In this document: piece by piece, positions 16,427 through 25,679 of the stretch
Layout: each line of letters starts with the position of its first letter
Position numbering within the stretch: the stretch's first letter is position 1
DNA from: CAZRKC01 sp964600665
GTDB taxonomy: Bacteria > Bacillota > SLNR01
Direction of reading: 5' to 3'
Length of the DNA stretch: 53,470 nucleotides
Assembly: GCA_964600665.1 (NCBI GenBank)
Contig: CAZRKC010000014.1
Span: 1-53,470, forward strand
Notes under the pieces: generated by a model
The model's input: the letters and a program-made list of their open reading frames with translations, nothing else
Told to the model about the DNA's origin: nothing
The model's database searches: none
Program-made: the position numbers and the translations under genes

Positions 16427-17467
16427 ATGCAATTGTATGTATTTGACCGAGCTCGCAACCTTACGGGCATCGTGGAATCCTTTGAATACCTGCGCTGGAC
16501 ACGGCGGTACTCCGCCTGCGGTGCGTTTGAGCTAAAAGCCATCGCCACGCCGGAAAACATTGCTTTACTGCAAATCGGCAACTACCTATGGAAGAGTGAC
16601 GACGAAGAAGCCGGAGTCATTGAGCATCTGGAGCTTTCGCAAACGGACAAGGAGATCATCACAGTGAGCGGGCGCTTCGCAACGTCTATTCTTTCGCGCC
16701 GCATCATCTGGGGCACGGAGACGCTAAGCGGAGGTCTGTCGTCTTGTGTTCAGATGCTGCTCGACCATCACATCCTTAACCCCGTTAATGTGAGTAGGGC
16801 AATCGACTTCCTTTCCTTCGCCGCTTTGCTGATACCGGCGTCCGTCAACACACAGATATCCTACAAGAATCTATTGGATGCCGCGACCGGTCTGTGCGAC
16901 ACAGCGGATGTCGGGATAAAGACTGTATTCAACCCGATAACAAAAAACTTTACTGTCACGCTGTATGAAGGCGTGGTTTCCCAAGCGGTGTTCTCCCGTG
17001 AATACGAAAACCTGACCCAGCAGACCTATATCCAAAGCGATGGTGATTACGCCGACACCGCTCTTGTTGGCGGCGAAGGCGAAGGGGTGGATCGCATCTT
17101 TGTCAGCATCACCGGTGATTCCGGCGAGCAGCGTCGTGAGGTGTTCGTGGACGCGAAAGACTTAAAGCAGGAGGATTTCGGCGATGGGTATGCTGCCGCG
17201 CTGACCTTTCGCGGACAAAGCAAGTTATTGGAGCTAGGCATGGTGCAGTCCTTTGATGCGGTGGTCAACCCCCACGGTAATCTGAAGTACAAAACCGACT
17301 TCGATATCGGTCAGGTTGTACAGGTGCTTTCCAAGAAATGGGGCGTGACACTTACGACCCGTATTACCGAGATTGAGGAAAGCTACGACCCCAGCGGACA
17401 AAGCCTGAACATCGTGTTTGGCAAGGGTGTCCTGTCACTTTTGCAAAAGCTCAAAGGAGGATTGTAG
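16427..17467 (+). CDS. Siphovirus Gp37-like tail protein
   Basis: This 346-residue protein starts MQLYVFDRARNLTGIVESFE and continues with LRWTRRYSACGAFELKA, the pattern of the siphovirus ReqiPepy6 Gp37-like family. It sits where other phages have the tail-associated lysin or baseplate hub (Tal/gp27-like). I see no peptidase or lysozyme motif, so a structural hub role is more likely. ATG 16427 follows GGGGG at 16415-16419; a GTG at 16421 overlaps the previous stop and is less likely. The next gene starts directly after its stop. Confidence 0.75.
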   Translation: MQLYVFDRARNLTGIVESFEYLRWTRRYSACGAFELKAIATPENIALLQIGNYLWKSDDEEAGVIEHLELSQTDKEIITVSGRFATSILSRRIIWGTETLSGGLSSCVQMLLDHHILNPVNVSRAIDFLSFAALLIPASVNTQISYKNLLDAATGLCDTADVGIKTVFNPITKNFTVTLYEGVVSQAVFSREYENLTQQTYIQSDGDYADTALVGGEGEGVDRIFVSITGDSGEQRREVFVDAKDLKQEDFGDGYAAALTFRGQSKLLELGMVQSFDAVVNPHGNLKYKTDFDIGQVVQVLSKKWGVTLTTRITEIEESYDPSGQSLNIVFGKGVLSLLQKLKGGL

Positions 17468-17971
17468 ATGGAAAAGAGTGGTTTTTTCAATTCTTCCAGC
17501 GGCGACCGTGTGTACAACGCATCTGACTTCGCCGCCTATTTCGGCAAGCTGGTCAGCAACGGTATCTTCTATGCTTTGGCTACCAACTTGCAAGTTACCG
17601 TTTCTTTGGGCATGAAAGTAGCGGTGCTGCCCGGCAGCGCCTGGATCAATGGCTATGCTTACGAGAACACCGATTTATTGGAGTTGGAGCTGGCCACCGC
17701 CAACGGTGTCAACCCCCGGATTGACCGTGTGGTGATCCGCTGGAACGCAGTCAACCGGGAGATTCGCTTGAGAATCTTGACTGGTGTGGCCAGTGCGTCA
17801 CCCGTGGCCCCGGATCTCATGCGCAATAACGACGTATATGAACTGAGTATCGCCGACATCACCGTGGCTAAAGGTGTGGTGTCCATCACGGCGGGCAACA
17901 TCATCGACACAAGACTGAATACGGCTCTCTGTGGACTGGTCAATTCACTGGTGTCCGCTGTATACGAATGA
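17468..17971 (+). CDS. Phage baseplate or fiber-associated protein
   Basis: The product has 167 residues: MEKSGFFNSSSGDRVYNASD, then FAAYFGKLVSNGIFYA, GSAWINGYAYENTD and PRIDRVVIRWNAVNREIRL. Proteins of this pattern are common in the baseplate region of Gram-positive phages and resemble the N-terminal part of receptor-binding or upper baseplate proteins. Its AAAGGAGG site lies at the end of the preceding gene. A role in attaching the long fiber protein that follows is inferred from position only. Confidence 0.65.
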   Translation: MEKSGFFNSSSGDRVYNASDFAAYFGKLVSNGIFYALATNLQVTVSLGMKVAVLPGSAWINGYAYENTDLLELELATANGVNPRIDRVVIRWNAVNREIRLRILTGVASASPVAPDLMRNNDVYELSIADITVAKGVVSITAGNIIDTRLNTALCGLVNSLVSAVYE

Positions 17972-17984
17972 GAGGTGATCATAT

Positions 17985-20408
17985 ATGGCAACTGCAGCAG
18001 GTACGATAGCGGGTCACTCCTATTGGAACAGCGGTTGGATTCCTTCCGGCTCCACCACATATGGATTGACGTCGTCCCAGACATGCTATGCCGGAGGTAG
18101 CTATCCCTATGTCATGAAATTTACAGTCCCCTCCGTCTCGGGCGACCTCAGCGCTGCAACGCTGACATTTTCACTTTTTACCGTTAAAGGATCGGCTACC
18201 TCTGTTTCTGTCAACTACCGAATCAGCGCGTCAGGCAAGGATGGCTCAACCAATACGGTCCCGTCTGGTTTAGTATCCGGGTCTGTGTCTTTCTCCGGTC
18301 TTACCAGCTCTGGCTTTCAGAGTACCTTTACAACCGCTGCCGTCAACTTGTCTGCGGGTGGCACGTATTATTTGTGGCTCCACGGCGGTACCTATTTTCA
18401 AGCGTATAAGCATGCTTCGTATTATTCCGTTGCGCTAAACTACACGGCTTATACCGCCTGTGGTGCGCCGTCATCTTGCAGCGTAAGCAGCACATTGTCC
18501 GAAGGAAATGTCACCCTGTCCTGGAGCGGTGCCAGCAATGGCACCAATAACACCATTTCCTCCTACGAAATTCAAACCAGTGAATCCAGCAACAATTCCG
18601 ATTGGGGCAGCTGGACGGCATTGACCACCGTGTCCACCACCGCCACCAGCGGAAGCATCTCTGTGTCGCCCTCTGCCACGAGAGGGTACTACCGGCGGTA
18701 TCAGGTGCGCACACGGGGTACGGCAGGCAGTTCGTATTACTCCGGCTGGAAGGTGTCCACCAACAGTGTCCGAAAGAACACGCTGCCAATTGCGCCTACC
18801 AGTTTTTCTGCCAGCCCGGCGACCTACAATAACGAGAATGTCACCCTGTCCTGGAGCGGCGCGGCGGCGGGCACCAGCGCCATTCAACAATACAATATCG
18901 AGCACTGCACATCCGACAACGGCTCCAGTTGGACATCTTGGTCGTTACTGACCACCGTTACAACATCCTCAACCAGCGGTAGTAAAGTGGTCACGCCGAC
19001 GACGGTGTCCGGCACCTACACGAAGTACCGCGTAAGCGTCACCGATACACTGGGTGCCGTATCCGCTGTTTACAAGGAAAGCAACAGCATCTATGCCGCC
19101 ATCACCGCCTGCGGTGCGCCGACCGCTTGTTCCGTCAGCGCGACGCTGGCCGAAAGCAATGTCACATTATCTTGGAGCGGAGCCAGCAACGGCGCAGGCA
19201 ACACCATTTCTTCCTATGAGATTCAGGTCAGCGAATCTACAGACGGCAGCACCTGGGGCAATTGGACAGCGTTGACCACTGTGACCACCACGGCTACCAG
19301 CGGCAGCTTAAGCGTCAGCCCGTCCTCAACGCGCGGTAATTACCGACGTTTTCAGGTACGTACAAGAGGCACGGCGGGGATAGATTATTACTCCGCCTGG
19401 AAAGTCTCCATCAACAGTGTCCGGAAGAACACGCTGCCAACCGCGCCCTCATCGTTTATCGCCACGCCGGCAGTCTATGAGATCAATATCATTACGCTCT
19501 CGTGGAGCGGCGCGGCGGCGGGCACCAGCGCCATCCAACAATACGTTTTACAGCGGTCAACCTCATCGGACGGCAGTAACTGGTCGGCGTATGAAACGCT
19601 GACGACGATCACATCCAGTACGACTTCCGGTAGCTATGAGGCCACCGCGTCTGCTGTTGCGGGAACCTACACCCGTTACCGGATCAGCGTGACCGATACA
19701 CTGGGTGCGGTATCTCCTTATGTAGTCAGCGGTACGGTCAAGAAAAACAGTCCGCCCGCCATGCTTATCATCACCGCGCCCAGGGCAGGTAGCGCGACAT
19801 ACAACCCAACGCCAAGGTTTCTGATCACCACAGGCGTCGAACCGGATGGCCAGACACAGAAGGTTTGCGTTAAAATCGGTGCAGCCGATTTGCAGGATAG
19901 CGTAAACAACGCCGCACTCTTCTCCCAGGGGGGATACCTCGGGGATGGAGTCAAGACGATATTTCGCAACCACGCTTCGCTACCCGATGGAAGTATCACC
20001 GTCACCTTCCGCTCGATGGACAACGGCATTGAATCCACGAGTCCGGATGTAAACCGCACCTTTTCTGTCCTGCCTTCGCCGTTTGAAATAATTACTGAGA
20101 ATGAAACAAAGGTGAAGACAGAACACATCCGGGCAATCCGTGAGACGGTCAACACCGTACGGGGCTATTACGGTCTGACGGCGGCGAGCTGGAGCGAGAA
20201 CATCGTTACCGGAAAAACTGCTGTGAAAAACTGGCCTTATCACATCCTCGAAATCCGCACCGTGCTGGAAGGTGTCATTAGCTTCATCAACCAGTTTGAT
20301 TCGGTCTCGACGTTCGATGTGCCGGAGGTAGATTGGCTGCCGCTTGGCACCAGACGTCCAAGGGCGGCGGTTGTGCGACAAATTCAGGACTTAATATTGA
20401 CCCTGTAA
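17985..20408 (+). CDS. Large tail fiber with tandem fibronectin-type domains
   Basis: The product has 807 residues. Residues 1-155 form a beta-rich N-terminal domain, probably for attachment or carbohydrate binding. Residues about 158-590 hold four fibronectin type III-like domains (NVTLSWSGA, SYEIQ, RYQVRTRG, TDTLGAVS patterns) arranged as two copies of a two-domain unit. Residues 590-700 are another beta domain, and the C-terminus (VDWLPLGTRRPRAAVVRQI) recurs in other clostridial phage tails. The tandem copies are 651 bp apart at the DNA level. Composition is very rich in Ser and Thr. It probably contacts the host surface. Confidence 0.75.
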   Translation: MATAAGTIAGHSYWNSGWIPSGSTTYGLTSSQTCYAGGSYPYVMKFTVPSVSGDLSAATLTFSLFTVKGSATSVSVNYRISASGKDGSTNTVPSGLVSGSVSFSGLTSSGFQSTFTTAAVNLSAGGTYYLWLHGGTYFQAYKHASYYSVALNYTAYTACGAPSSCSVSSTLSEGNVTLSWSGASNGTNNTISSYEIQTSESSNNSDWGSWTALTTVSTTATSGSISVSPSATRGYYRRYQVRTRGTAGSSYYSGWKVSTNSVRKNTLPIAPTSFSASPATYNNENVTLSWSGAAAGTSAIQQYNIEHCTSDNGSSWTSWSLLTTVTTSSTSGSKVVTPTTVSGTYTKYRVSVTDTLGAVSAVYKESNSIYAAITACGAPTACSVSATLAESNVTLSWSGASNGAGNTISSYEIQVSESTDGSTWGNWTALTTVTTTATSGSLSVSPSSTRGNYRRFQVRTRGTAGIDYYSAWKVSINSVRKNTLPTAPSSFIATPAVYEINIITLSWSGAAAGTSAIQQYVLQRSTSSDGSNWSAYETLTTITSSTTSGSYEATASAVAGTYTRYRISVTDTLGAVSPYVVSGTVKKNSPPAMLIITAPRAGSATYNPTPRFLITTGVEPDGQTQKVCVKIGAADLQDSVNNAALFSQGGYLGDGVKTIFRNHASLPDGSITVTFRSMDNGIESTSPDVNRTFSVLPSPFEIITENETKVKTEHIRAIRETVNTVRGYYGLTAASWSENIVTGKTAVKNWPYHILEIRTVLEGVISFINQFDSVSTFDVPEVDWLPLGTRRPRAAVVRQIQDLILTL
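18456..19740 (+). repeat. Two 651-bp tandem units inside the fiber gene
   Basis: Bases from 18456 and from 19107 match closely over most of about 640 bp, for example GCCTGTGGTGCGCCG against GCCTGCGGTGCGCCG, and both contain CTGGAGCGGCGCGGCGGCGG. The offset is 651 bases (217 codons), so the frame is kept. Each unit encodes two fibronectin-like domains. Differences are mostly at third positions, so the duplication is not recent. Confidence 0.75.
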
Positions 20409-20479
20409 AAAGGGTACAGCGTCTTCACTTCATGGAGGCGCTTTTCATTTATGTAAAACGACAATTGGAGGGAAAGAAA

Positions 20480-20890
20480 ATGAAAGAAATTTGGACTTGG
20501 ATTCAAACTGCGTTTGCGGCCATCGGCGGGACGTTGGGCTGGTACTTGGGTGGTCTGGACGGCTTTCTGTATGCGCTCATCGCCTTTGTGGTCGTGGACT
20601 ACATCACAGGCGTACTTCGCGCAATTGTGGAAAAGAAGCTGTCCAGCCGGATCGGCGCGCATGGCATTGCCAAGAAAGTGGCGCTTTTCCTTATTGTCGG
20701 CATCGGTCATCTGATTGATACCTATCTGCTCGGCGGCACAGGCACACCTCTTCGCACGGCGGTTATCTTCTTCTATATCGCCAATGAGGGCGTATCACTT
20801 CTAGAAAACGCAGCGCACATCGGCCTACCAGTGCCTGAAAAACTGAAAGATACACTCGCTCAACTGCATGGAAAGGGTGAAGAAAAATGA
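20480..20890 (+). CDS. Phage holin (Holin_4 / TcdE-type)
   Basis: This 136-residue membrane protein has several hydrophobic segments: about 10-35 (AAIGGTLGWYLGGLDGFLYA), 36-50 (LIAFVVVDYITGVL), 65-85 (KVALFLIVGIGHLID) and 90-115. It has the VVDYITGVLRA and GIAKKV motifs of the Holin_4 family. It opens the membrane at the end of infection so that the endolysin can reach the wall. ATG 20480 has GGAGGGA just upstream; earlier in-frame codons lie in the intergenic stretch after the fiber stop. It overlaps the amidase gene by 4 bases. Confidence 0.88.
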   Translation: MKEIWTWIQTAFAAIGGTLGWYLGGLDGFLYALIAFVVVDYITGVLRAIVEKKLSSRIGAHGIAKKVALFLIVGIGHLIDTYLLGGTGTPLRTAVIFFYIANEGVSLLENAAHIGLPVPEKLKDTLAQLHGKGEEK

Positions 20891-21612
20891 ATTTGCGGAA
20901 ACTGATATTCACAAATAACGCCTGTTACAAAGCGGGCAGAACCATTACGCCTGAGGGCATCATGGTACACAGCACTGGAGCAAACAATCCTAATCTGCGG
21001 CGCTATGTCGGACCGGATGATGGACTGCTGGGGAAAAACCAATACAACAACCACTGGAATCAGGAAAGACCGGATAGCAGACAGGTCTGCGTCCACGGCT
21101 TCATCGGCAAGCTGGCTGATGGTTCTATCGCTACTTATCAAACTTTGCCTTGGAATCACCGGGGCTGGCACGGTGGTTCCGGTCCGAAAGGCTCAGTCAA
21201 TGACACCCATATTGGGTTTGAAATCTGCGAGGATGGACTAACCGACAAAGCATATTTCAATGCGGTCTATAAGGAAGCCACAGAACTGTGTGCATATCTT
21301 TGTAAAGTGTACAAGCTCGATCCATTGGCGGACGGTGTTATCATCGGGCATTTCGAGGGACATAGGCGAGGTATTGCATCCAACCACGGTGACCCTAATA
21401 ACTGGTTCCCAAAGCACGGCAAGTCGATGGACATATTCCGCGCCGATGTCGGAAAGCTATTAGTAGCCTCTACTCCTGCACAAACACCAACCGTTCCAAA
21501 GAAACTCTATCGGGTCCAAGTAGGAGCATACAGCGTCAAGGCCAATGCCGAAGCCATGCTTGCCAGGGTCAAAGCGGCCGGATTTAAAGACGCTTTTATT
21601 AAAACTGAATAA
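20887..21612 (+). CDS. N-acetylmuramoyl-L-alanine amidase endolysin with SPOR domain
   Basis: This 241-residue enzyme cuts the bond between N-acetylmuramic acid and L-alanine in peptidoglycan. The Amidase_2 fold is visible from GIMVHST (His28), with GWHGG (His95), GFEICED and the HFEGHRRGIASNHGDP segment (His155, His159, His167, Asp169) for zinc binding and catalysis. Residues about 205-241 (KLYRVQVGAYSVKANAEAML) are a SPOR-like or CwlA-type repeat that binds glycan. No signal peptide is present, so release depends on the holin just upstream, whose stop overlaps this start. Confidence 0.88.
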   Translation: MNLRKLIFTNNACYKAGRTITPEGIMVHSTGANNPNLRRYVGPDDGLLGKNQYNNHWNQERPDSRQVCVHGFIGKLADGSIATYQTLPWNHRGWHGGSGPKGSVNDTHIGFEICEDGLTDKAYFNAVYKEATELCAYLCKVYKLDPLADGVIIGHFEGHRRGIASNHGDPNNWFPKHGKSMDIFRADVGKLLVASTPAQTPTVPKKLYRVQVGAYSVKANAEAMLARVKAAGFKDAFIKTE

Positions 21613-21631
21613 TACTGCCTTTCTGGTACGC

Positions 21632-21681
21632 AAGCACCCCTCTTCTGTCTGCAGACGGTAGAGGGGTGCTTTTCTTTTTCC
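21632..21681 (+). terminator. Intrinsic terminator after the lysis genes
   Basis: AAGCACCCCTC at 21632-21642 pairs with GAGGGGTGCTT at 21661-21671, an 11-bp stem, and is followed by a T-rich run. It marks the end of the late phage operon. Confidence 0.9.
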
Positions 21682-21790
21682 ACCTTGGTCTGATGTGTAA
21701 AAAGACGGAAGTTGTCCGGTACTCAAATCAGACTTTTCTGTCCTGTGGATGGTGGAAGGGTTAATTTCCCTCCGATTGGAGGAAATGAAA

Positions 21791-22012
21791 ATGACCAATT
21801 ATACAGGTGAAAAACCGGAAAACAGTTATGAGAAAAAAACTGTTACACAAGAGCAACTGCAGCGTGAAGTGGATTATGTGATGGCGCAGAGAATCCTTGA
21901 ATCCTTGCTTCAAAATGGACTTATTTCCCTGTCAGAATTCAACAAGATAACCACACTGAACCGCCAATCTTTCTCTCCCGCTCTGGCTCCGATTATGCCA
22001 GATAATCGTTGA
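21791..22012 (+). CDS. SHOCT-domain-like small protein
   Basis: The product has 73 residues. The second half (REVDYVMAQRILESLLQNGL, then ISLSEFNKI) is a short C-terminal-type oligomerisation motif like SHOCT, often encoded just before clusters of serine recombinases in clostridial elements. It ends SFSPALAPIM, also seen in such neighbours. ATG 21791 has GGAGG at 21778-21782, 8 bases upstream; ATG 21785 is too near. Its function is not known. It may assist the recombinases. Confidence 0.6.
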   Translation: MTNYTGEKPENSYEKKTVTQEQLQREVDYVMAQRILESLLQNGLISLSEFNKITTLNRQSFSPALAPIMPDNR

Positions 22013-22062
22013 TATTACTTGGGTTTAGAGGTAATATGTGACACTGACAAGGAGGTGAGAAT

Positions 22063-23619
22063 TTGAAGAAGGTAACGAAAATCGCTCAAAATACAGCCGA
22101 TTTTACAGAACGTCCTAAGCTGCGTGTTGCGGCTTACTGCCGTGTATCCTCCGATAGTGATGATCAACTGGTCAGCCTTGATACACAGATAAAACACTAC
22201 GAATCCTATATCAATGCAAATCCCGACTGGGAGTATGCCGGACTTTATTACGACGAAGGCATCACAGGCACCAAAAAGGAAAAACGGCCTGAACTGCTTC
22301 GGATGATTGCTGACTGTGAAAGCAAGAAAATTGATTTCATCGTAACAAAGTCCATCAGCCGATTTGCCAGAAACACCACCGATTGCCTGGAACTGGTCAG
22401 GAAGTTGATTAATCTCGGCATCTTCATTTATTTTGAGAAGGAAAACATCAACACCGGGTCAATGGAAAGCGAACTCATGCTGTCAATCCTAAGTGGACTG
22501 GCTGAAAGCGAGTCGGTCTCCATTTCGGAAAACAGCAAGTGGTCGGTAAAGCGCCGCTTCCAAAACGGCACCTTCAAAATATCCTATCCCCCCTACGGCT
22601 ACGATGCCATGGATGGGAAGATGGTCGTGAATGAATTTCAGGCAGAAATCGTCCGTTTCATCTTCTCTGAAATCCTCTCCGGTAATGGCACACATAAAAT
22701 TGCTGATGAGCTGAACCGACGCAATGTGCCAACAAAAAAAGGCGGCCGCTGGACGGCAACAACCATTCGCGGGATGGTCGGAAACGAAAAATATACCGGT
22801 GACGCCATTCTCCAAAAGACCTATACCGATGAGCATTTTAATCGCCATACCAACTACGGTGAGAAAGACCAGTACCTGATAAAAAATCATCATAAGGCAA
22901 TTGTCAGCCATGAAGATTTTGAAGCCGCGCATAGAATCATTGAACAGCGTGGTAAGGAAAAAGGTGTGGAAAAGCATCAGGGAAAGTATCAAAACCGATA
23001 CACATTTTCGGGCAAAATTATCTGCGGTCAGTGCGGCGGCAGATTTAAGCGCCGAATCCACTCCACCGACAAGCAAATGATTGCATGGTGTTGCTCTACT
23101 CACATTACAGACATCAAGAGATGTTCCATGAAATATATTCTGGAGTCCGATTTTGAATATGCGTTTGTCACCATGATGAATAAACTCATATACGGTCATG
23201 AAACCATTTTAAGACCACTACTGATAGGCCTTCGCGGTATCAACTCTGAAGACAGCGTAGCAAAGCTACAAGCCCTTGATAAAGAGCTCGAAGAGAACGC
23301 GGAACAGCGAAAGGTGCTGGTTACCCTACAAACTCGCGGCTATCTTGAGCCTGCTGTTTACAATAAGGGAAACAATGAACTTTTACAGGAAGCCGAGCGC
23401 ATACAGCATCAGAAGGAATCCATATCTCGCTTCATAAACAGCGACAATACTAACCTTCATGAGGTCAGCGAGTTCCTACAATACGTCACAAGGGCGGCGA
23501 TGCTGAAGGGCTTCGACGGAGAACTGTTTGCCCGCTTTGTGGAGCGGATTCTTGAATATTCCCGAACGGAAATTGGGTTTGAATTAAAATGTGGCATTAC
23601 GCTAAAAGAAAGGCTGTGA
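22063..23619 (+). CDS. Large serine recombinase, first of cluster
   Basis: This 518-residue site-specific recombinase has a resolvase domain at residues 20-170 with Ser29 in YCRVSSDSD and the FARNTTDCLELV motif. A recombinase domain follows at about 185-290 (PPYGYDAMDG, GRWTATTIRGMVGNEKYTGD), then a zinc ribbon (ICGQCGG and later CC, C) and a coiled-coil C-terminus. Such enzymes integrate and excise phages. The start is TTG 22063, with AAGGAGGTGA at 22049-22058. The short region 22013-22062 separates it from the SHOCT-like gene. Confidence 0.88.
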   Translation: MKKVTKIAQNTADFTERPKLRVAAYCRVSSDSDDQLVSLDTQIKHYESYINANPDWEYAGLYYDEGITGTKKEKRPELLRMIADCESKKIDFIVTKSISRFARNTTDCLELVRKLINLGIFIYFEKENINTGSMESELMLSILSGLAESESVSISENSKWSVKRRFQNGTFKISYPPYGYDAMDGKMVVNEFQAEIVRFIFSEILSGNGTHKIADELNRRNVPTKKGGRWTATTIRGMVGNEKYTGDAILQKTYTDEHFNRHTNYGEKDQYLIKNHHKAIVSHEDFEAAHRIIEQRGKEKGVEKHQGKYQNRYTFSGKIICGQCGGRFKRRIHSTDKQMIAWCCSTHITDIKRCSMKYILESDFEYAFVTMMNKLIYGHETILRPLLIGLRGINSEDSVAKLQALDKELEENAEQRKVLVTLQTRGYLEPAVYNKGNNELLQEAERIQHQKESISRFINSDNTNLHEVSEFLQYVTRAAMLKGFDGELFARFVERILEYSRTEIGFELKCGITLKERL

Positions 23620-23624
23620 GATAA

Positions 23625-24041
23625 ATGGGCCACACCCCATATGGCTACCGGATTGAAAACGGAAAAGCCATTATTGATGAACAAGTCTCCGAGCAGATAA
23701 AAGCCTTGTTTCAGTACTATCTGACTGGTGATTCGTTGGCGATGGCTGCAAAGAAGGCTGATATTAAAGCCTTCCATGCGGGAATCGGCAGGATGCTCAG
23801 TAATAAATACTATCTCGGTGATGAGTATTATCCGACGATTATCGACTCCGACACTTTTAAGGCTGCCGAAAAGGAACGTATCAGGCGGGCGGAAAAACTC
23901 GGAAGAATCCGCGAACCAGAAGTAAAAATAGAGGTCGTCTATCCCTCTACATTCCGCACCATCAGCGGGACTGAACGGTTTGATGATCCGTTCCAGCAGG
24001 CAGAGTATGCTTACAGCCTGATAGTAAGCGAGGAACCATAA
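23625..24041 (+). CDS. Recombinase-domain protein without catalytic domain
   Basis: This 138-residue protein starts MGHTPYGYRIENGKAIIDEQ, which matches the internal recombinase domain of large serine recombinases (PYGY, then SNKYYLGDEYYP, DSDTFKAAEKERI). There is no resolvase domain and no catalytic serine. It lies 5 bases after the first recombinase and 2 bases before the second. The same small middle gene recurs in similar clusters, so it is probably a genuine accessory protein and not a remnant. It might modulate the full-length enzymes. Confidence 0.7.
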   Translation: MGHTPYGYRIENGKAIIDEQVSEQIKALFQYYLTGDSLAMAAKKADIKAFHAGIGRMLSNKYYLGDEYYPTIIDSDTFKAAEKERIRRAEKLGRIREPEVKIEVVYPSTFRTISGTERFDDPFQQAEYAYSLIVSEEP

Positions 24042-24043
24042 AA

Positions 24044-25615
24044 ATGGAAGATAAAATGACTGTTACACTACTTCCGGCAAGGAAAAAAGCCGGTTTAGCA
24101 ATAAGGGATGAAGAAAACCCGAAGCTCCGTGTGGCTGCTTACTGCCGCGTTTCCACTGATAGTGATGAACAGGAAACCAGTTATGAGGCGCAAATTACTC
24201 ACTATACTGCATACATAAACAGCCACCCAGACTGGGAGTTAGCTGGAATCTATGCGGATGACGGCATCTCAGGCACCAACACCAAAAAGCGCGAAGAATT
24301 TAACCGCATGATTGACGACTGCATGGTGGGCAAAATCGACAAGGTAATCACTAAATCTATAAGCCGATTCGCAAGAAATACAGTGGATTGCCTGAACTAT
24401 ATCAGAAAGCTGAAAGACAAAAACATCCCGGTATATTTCGAGAAGGAAAGCATTGATAGCATGGATTCCAAGGGTGAAATCATGCTCACCATAATGGCGT
24501 CCCTCGCCCAGCAGGAGAGCCAATCTTTAAGCCAAAATGTAAAGCTAGGTCTGCAATACCGTTACCAGCAAGGCGAAATCCAAATAAATTGTGTGCGGTT
24601 TCTCGGTTATACCAAGAATGAAAAAAAGAAACTAATCATTGTTCCAGAAGAAGCTGAGGTTGTAAAACGTATCTATCGGGAATATCTCGAGGGCGCCAGT
24701 ATGCTTAAGATTGCCCGTGGCCTTGAGGCTGACGGCATTTTGAATGGCGCTGGAAGAGAAAAGTGGCACACCAGTAACATCAACCAGATTTTGCGGAATG
24801 AAAAATATATCGGTGATGCCCTCTTGCAGAAAACATATACCACTGACTTTCTCACAAAGACACGAGTAAAGAACCATGGCATTGTTCCTCAGTATTATGT
24901 GGAAAACAGCCATGAGGCCATCATCCCGCGTGAAATTTTCATGCAGGTGCAGGAGGAACTCATCCATCGCCGCATCGTCCACACCAGTCCGAATGGGAAA
25001 AACAGAACATTCAGTAGTACGCACAGCTTTTCAAATATGATTATCTGTGGAGGCTGCGGCGAATATTTCCGTAGGATTCATTGGAACAACCGAGGGAAAA
25101 AGTCGGTTGTTTGGCGCTGCATTAGCAGGTTGGAAAACACCGGCCTGTTCTGCAATGCTCGAACGATACTGGAAAGCACCATTGAGCAAGTACTTGTTAC
25201 TGCTATCAATCAGACACTCTGCGACAAGGGCTCCTTCCTTGTCATACTCAAGAAGAACATCGAAACCGTCATAAGCCATGAAAACGACACCACCCTTGCT
25301 GACATCGACAAGCGGCTGGAGGAGCTTCAGACGGAGCTTATGAAGCTGGCTAACTCCAAAGCTGAATATGATAAAGTGGGCGATGAAATTTACCGCCTGC
25401 GTGATGAAAAACAGAAAGTACAGCTCGATAACATTGGGCGGGAGGAACAGAAAAAACGCATTACCGATATGGGCGATTTCCTAAAGAGACAGCCCACCGC
25501 CCTGACAGAATATGACGAGTCACTTGTCCGGCTGCTTATTGAAAAAGTCACCGTCTACGAGGACAAATTCAATGTGGAATTTAAGTCCCGCGTAATGGTA
25601 GATGTAAATGAATAA
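24044..25615 (+). CDS. Large serine recombinase, second of cluster
   Basis: The product has 523 residues. The catalytic domain has YCRVSTDSDEQ (Ser37) and ITKSISRFARNTVDCLNYI; the recombinase domain has a REKWHTSNINQILRNEKYIG segment; the zinc ribbon has MIICGGCGEYF and later cysteines; the C-terminus is a coiled coil. It is clearly related to the first recombinase but diverged. This is the last + strand gene and probably lies just inside the right end of the prophage. Either this enzyme or its partner could be the integrase. Confidence 0.88.
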   Translation: MEDKMTVTLLPARKKAGLAIRDEENPKLRVAAYCRVSTDSDEQETSYEAQITHYTAYINSHPDWELAGIYADDGISGTNTKKREEFNRMIDDCMVGKIDKVITKSISRFARNTVDCLNYIRKLKDKNIPVYFEKESIDSMDSKGEIMLTIMASLAQQESQSLSQNVKLGLQYRYQQGEIQINCVRFLGYTKNEKKKLIIVPEEAEVVKRIYREYLEGASMLKIARGLEADGILNGAGREKWHTSNINQILRNEKYIGDALLQKTYTTDFLTKTRVKNHGIVPQYYVENSHEAIIPREIFMQVQEELIHRRIVHTSPNGKNRTFSSTHSFSNMIICGGCGEYFRRIHWNNRGKKSVVWRCISRLENTGLFCNARTILESTIEQVLVTAINQTLCDKGSFLVILKKNIETVISHENDTTLADIDKRLEELQTELMKLANSKAEYDKVGDEIYRLRDEKQKVQLDNIGREEQKKRITDMGDFLKRQPTALTEYDESLVRLLIEKVTVYEDKFNVEFKSRVMVDVNE

Positions 25616-25679
25616 GGGTAAATATGAGCAAGGCACTCTTCGAAATTACAACGTAGGGAGCCTTGAATTGTTTTATTAA
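25616..25679 (+). other. Presumed right prophage end (attR) and weak terminator
   Basis: The 64 bases between the last recombinase and the convergent helicase contain AAGGC (25630-25634) pairing with GCCTT (25660-25664) around an AT-rich loop, then a T-rich stretch. Serine-integrase att sites are usually placed right beside the integrase, so attR is expected here or slightly beyond. The left end of the prophage is outside the window, so a shared core cannot be checked. Confidence 0.35.

Noticed and set aside
20333..20479. Longer N-terminus for the holin
   Set aside because: The extra in-frame codons overlap the end of the fiber gene and have no binding site, whereas ATG 20480 has GGAGGGA at the right distance.
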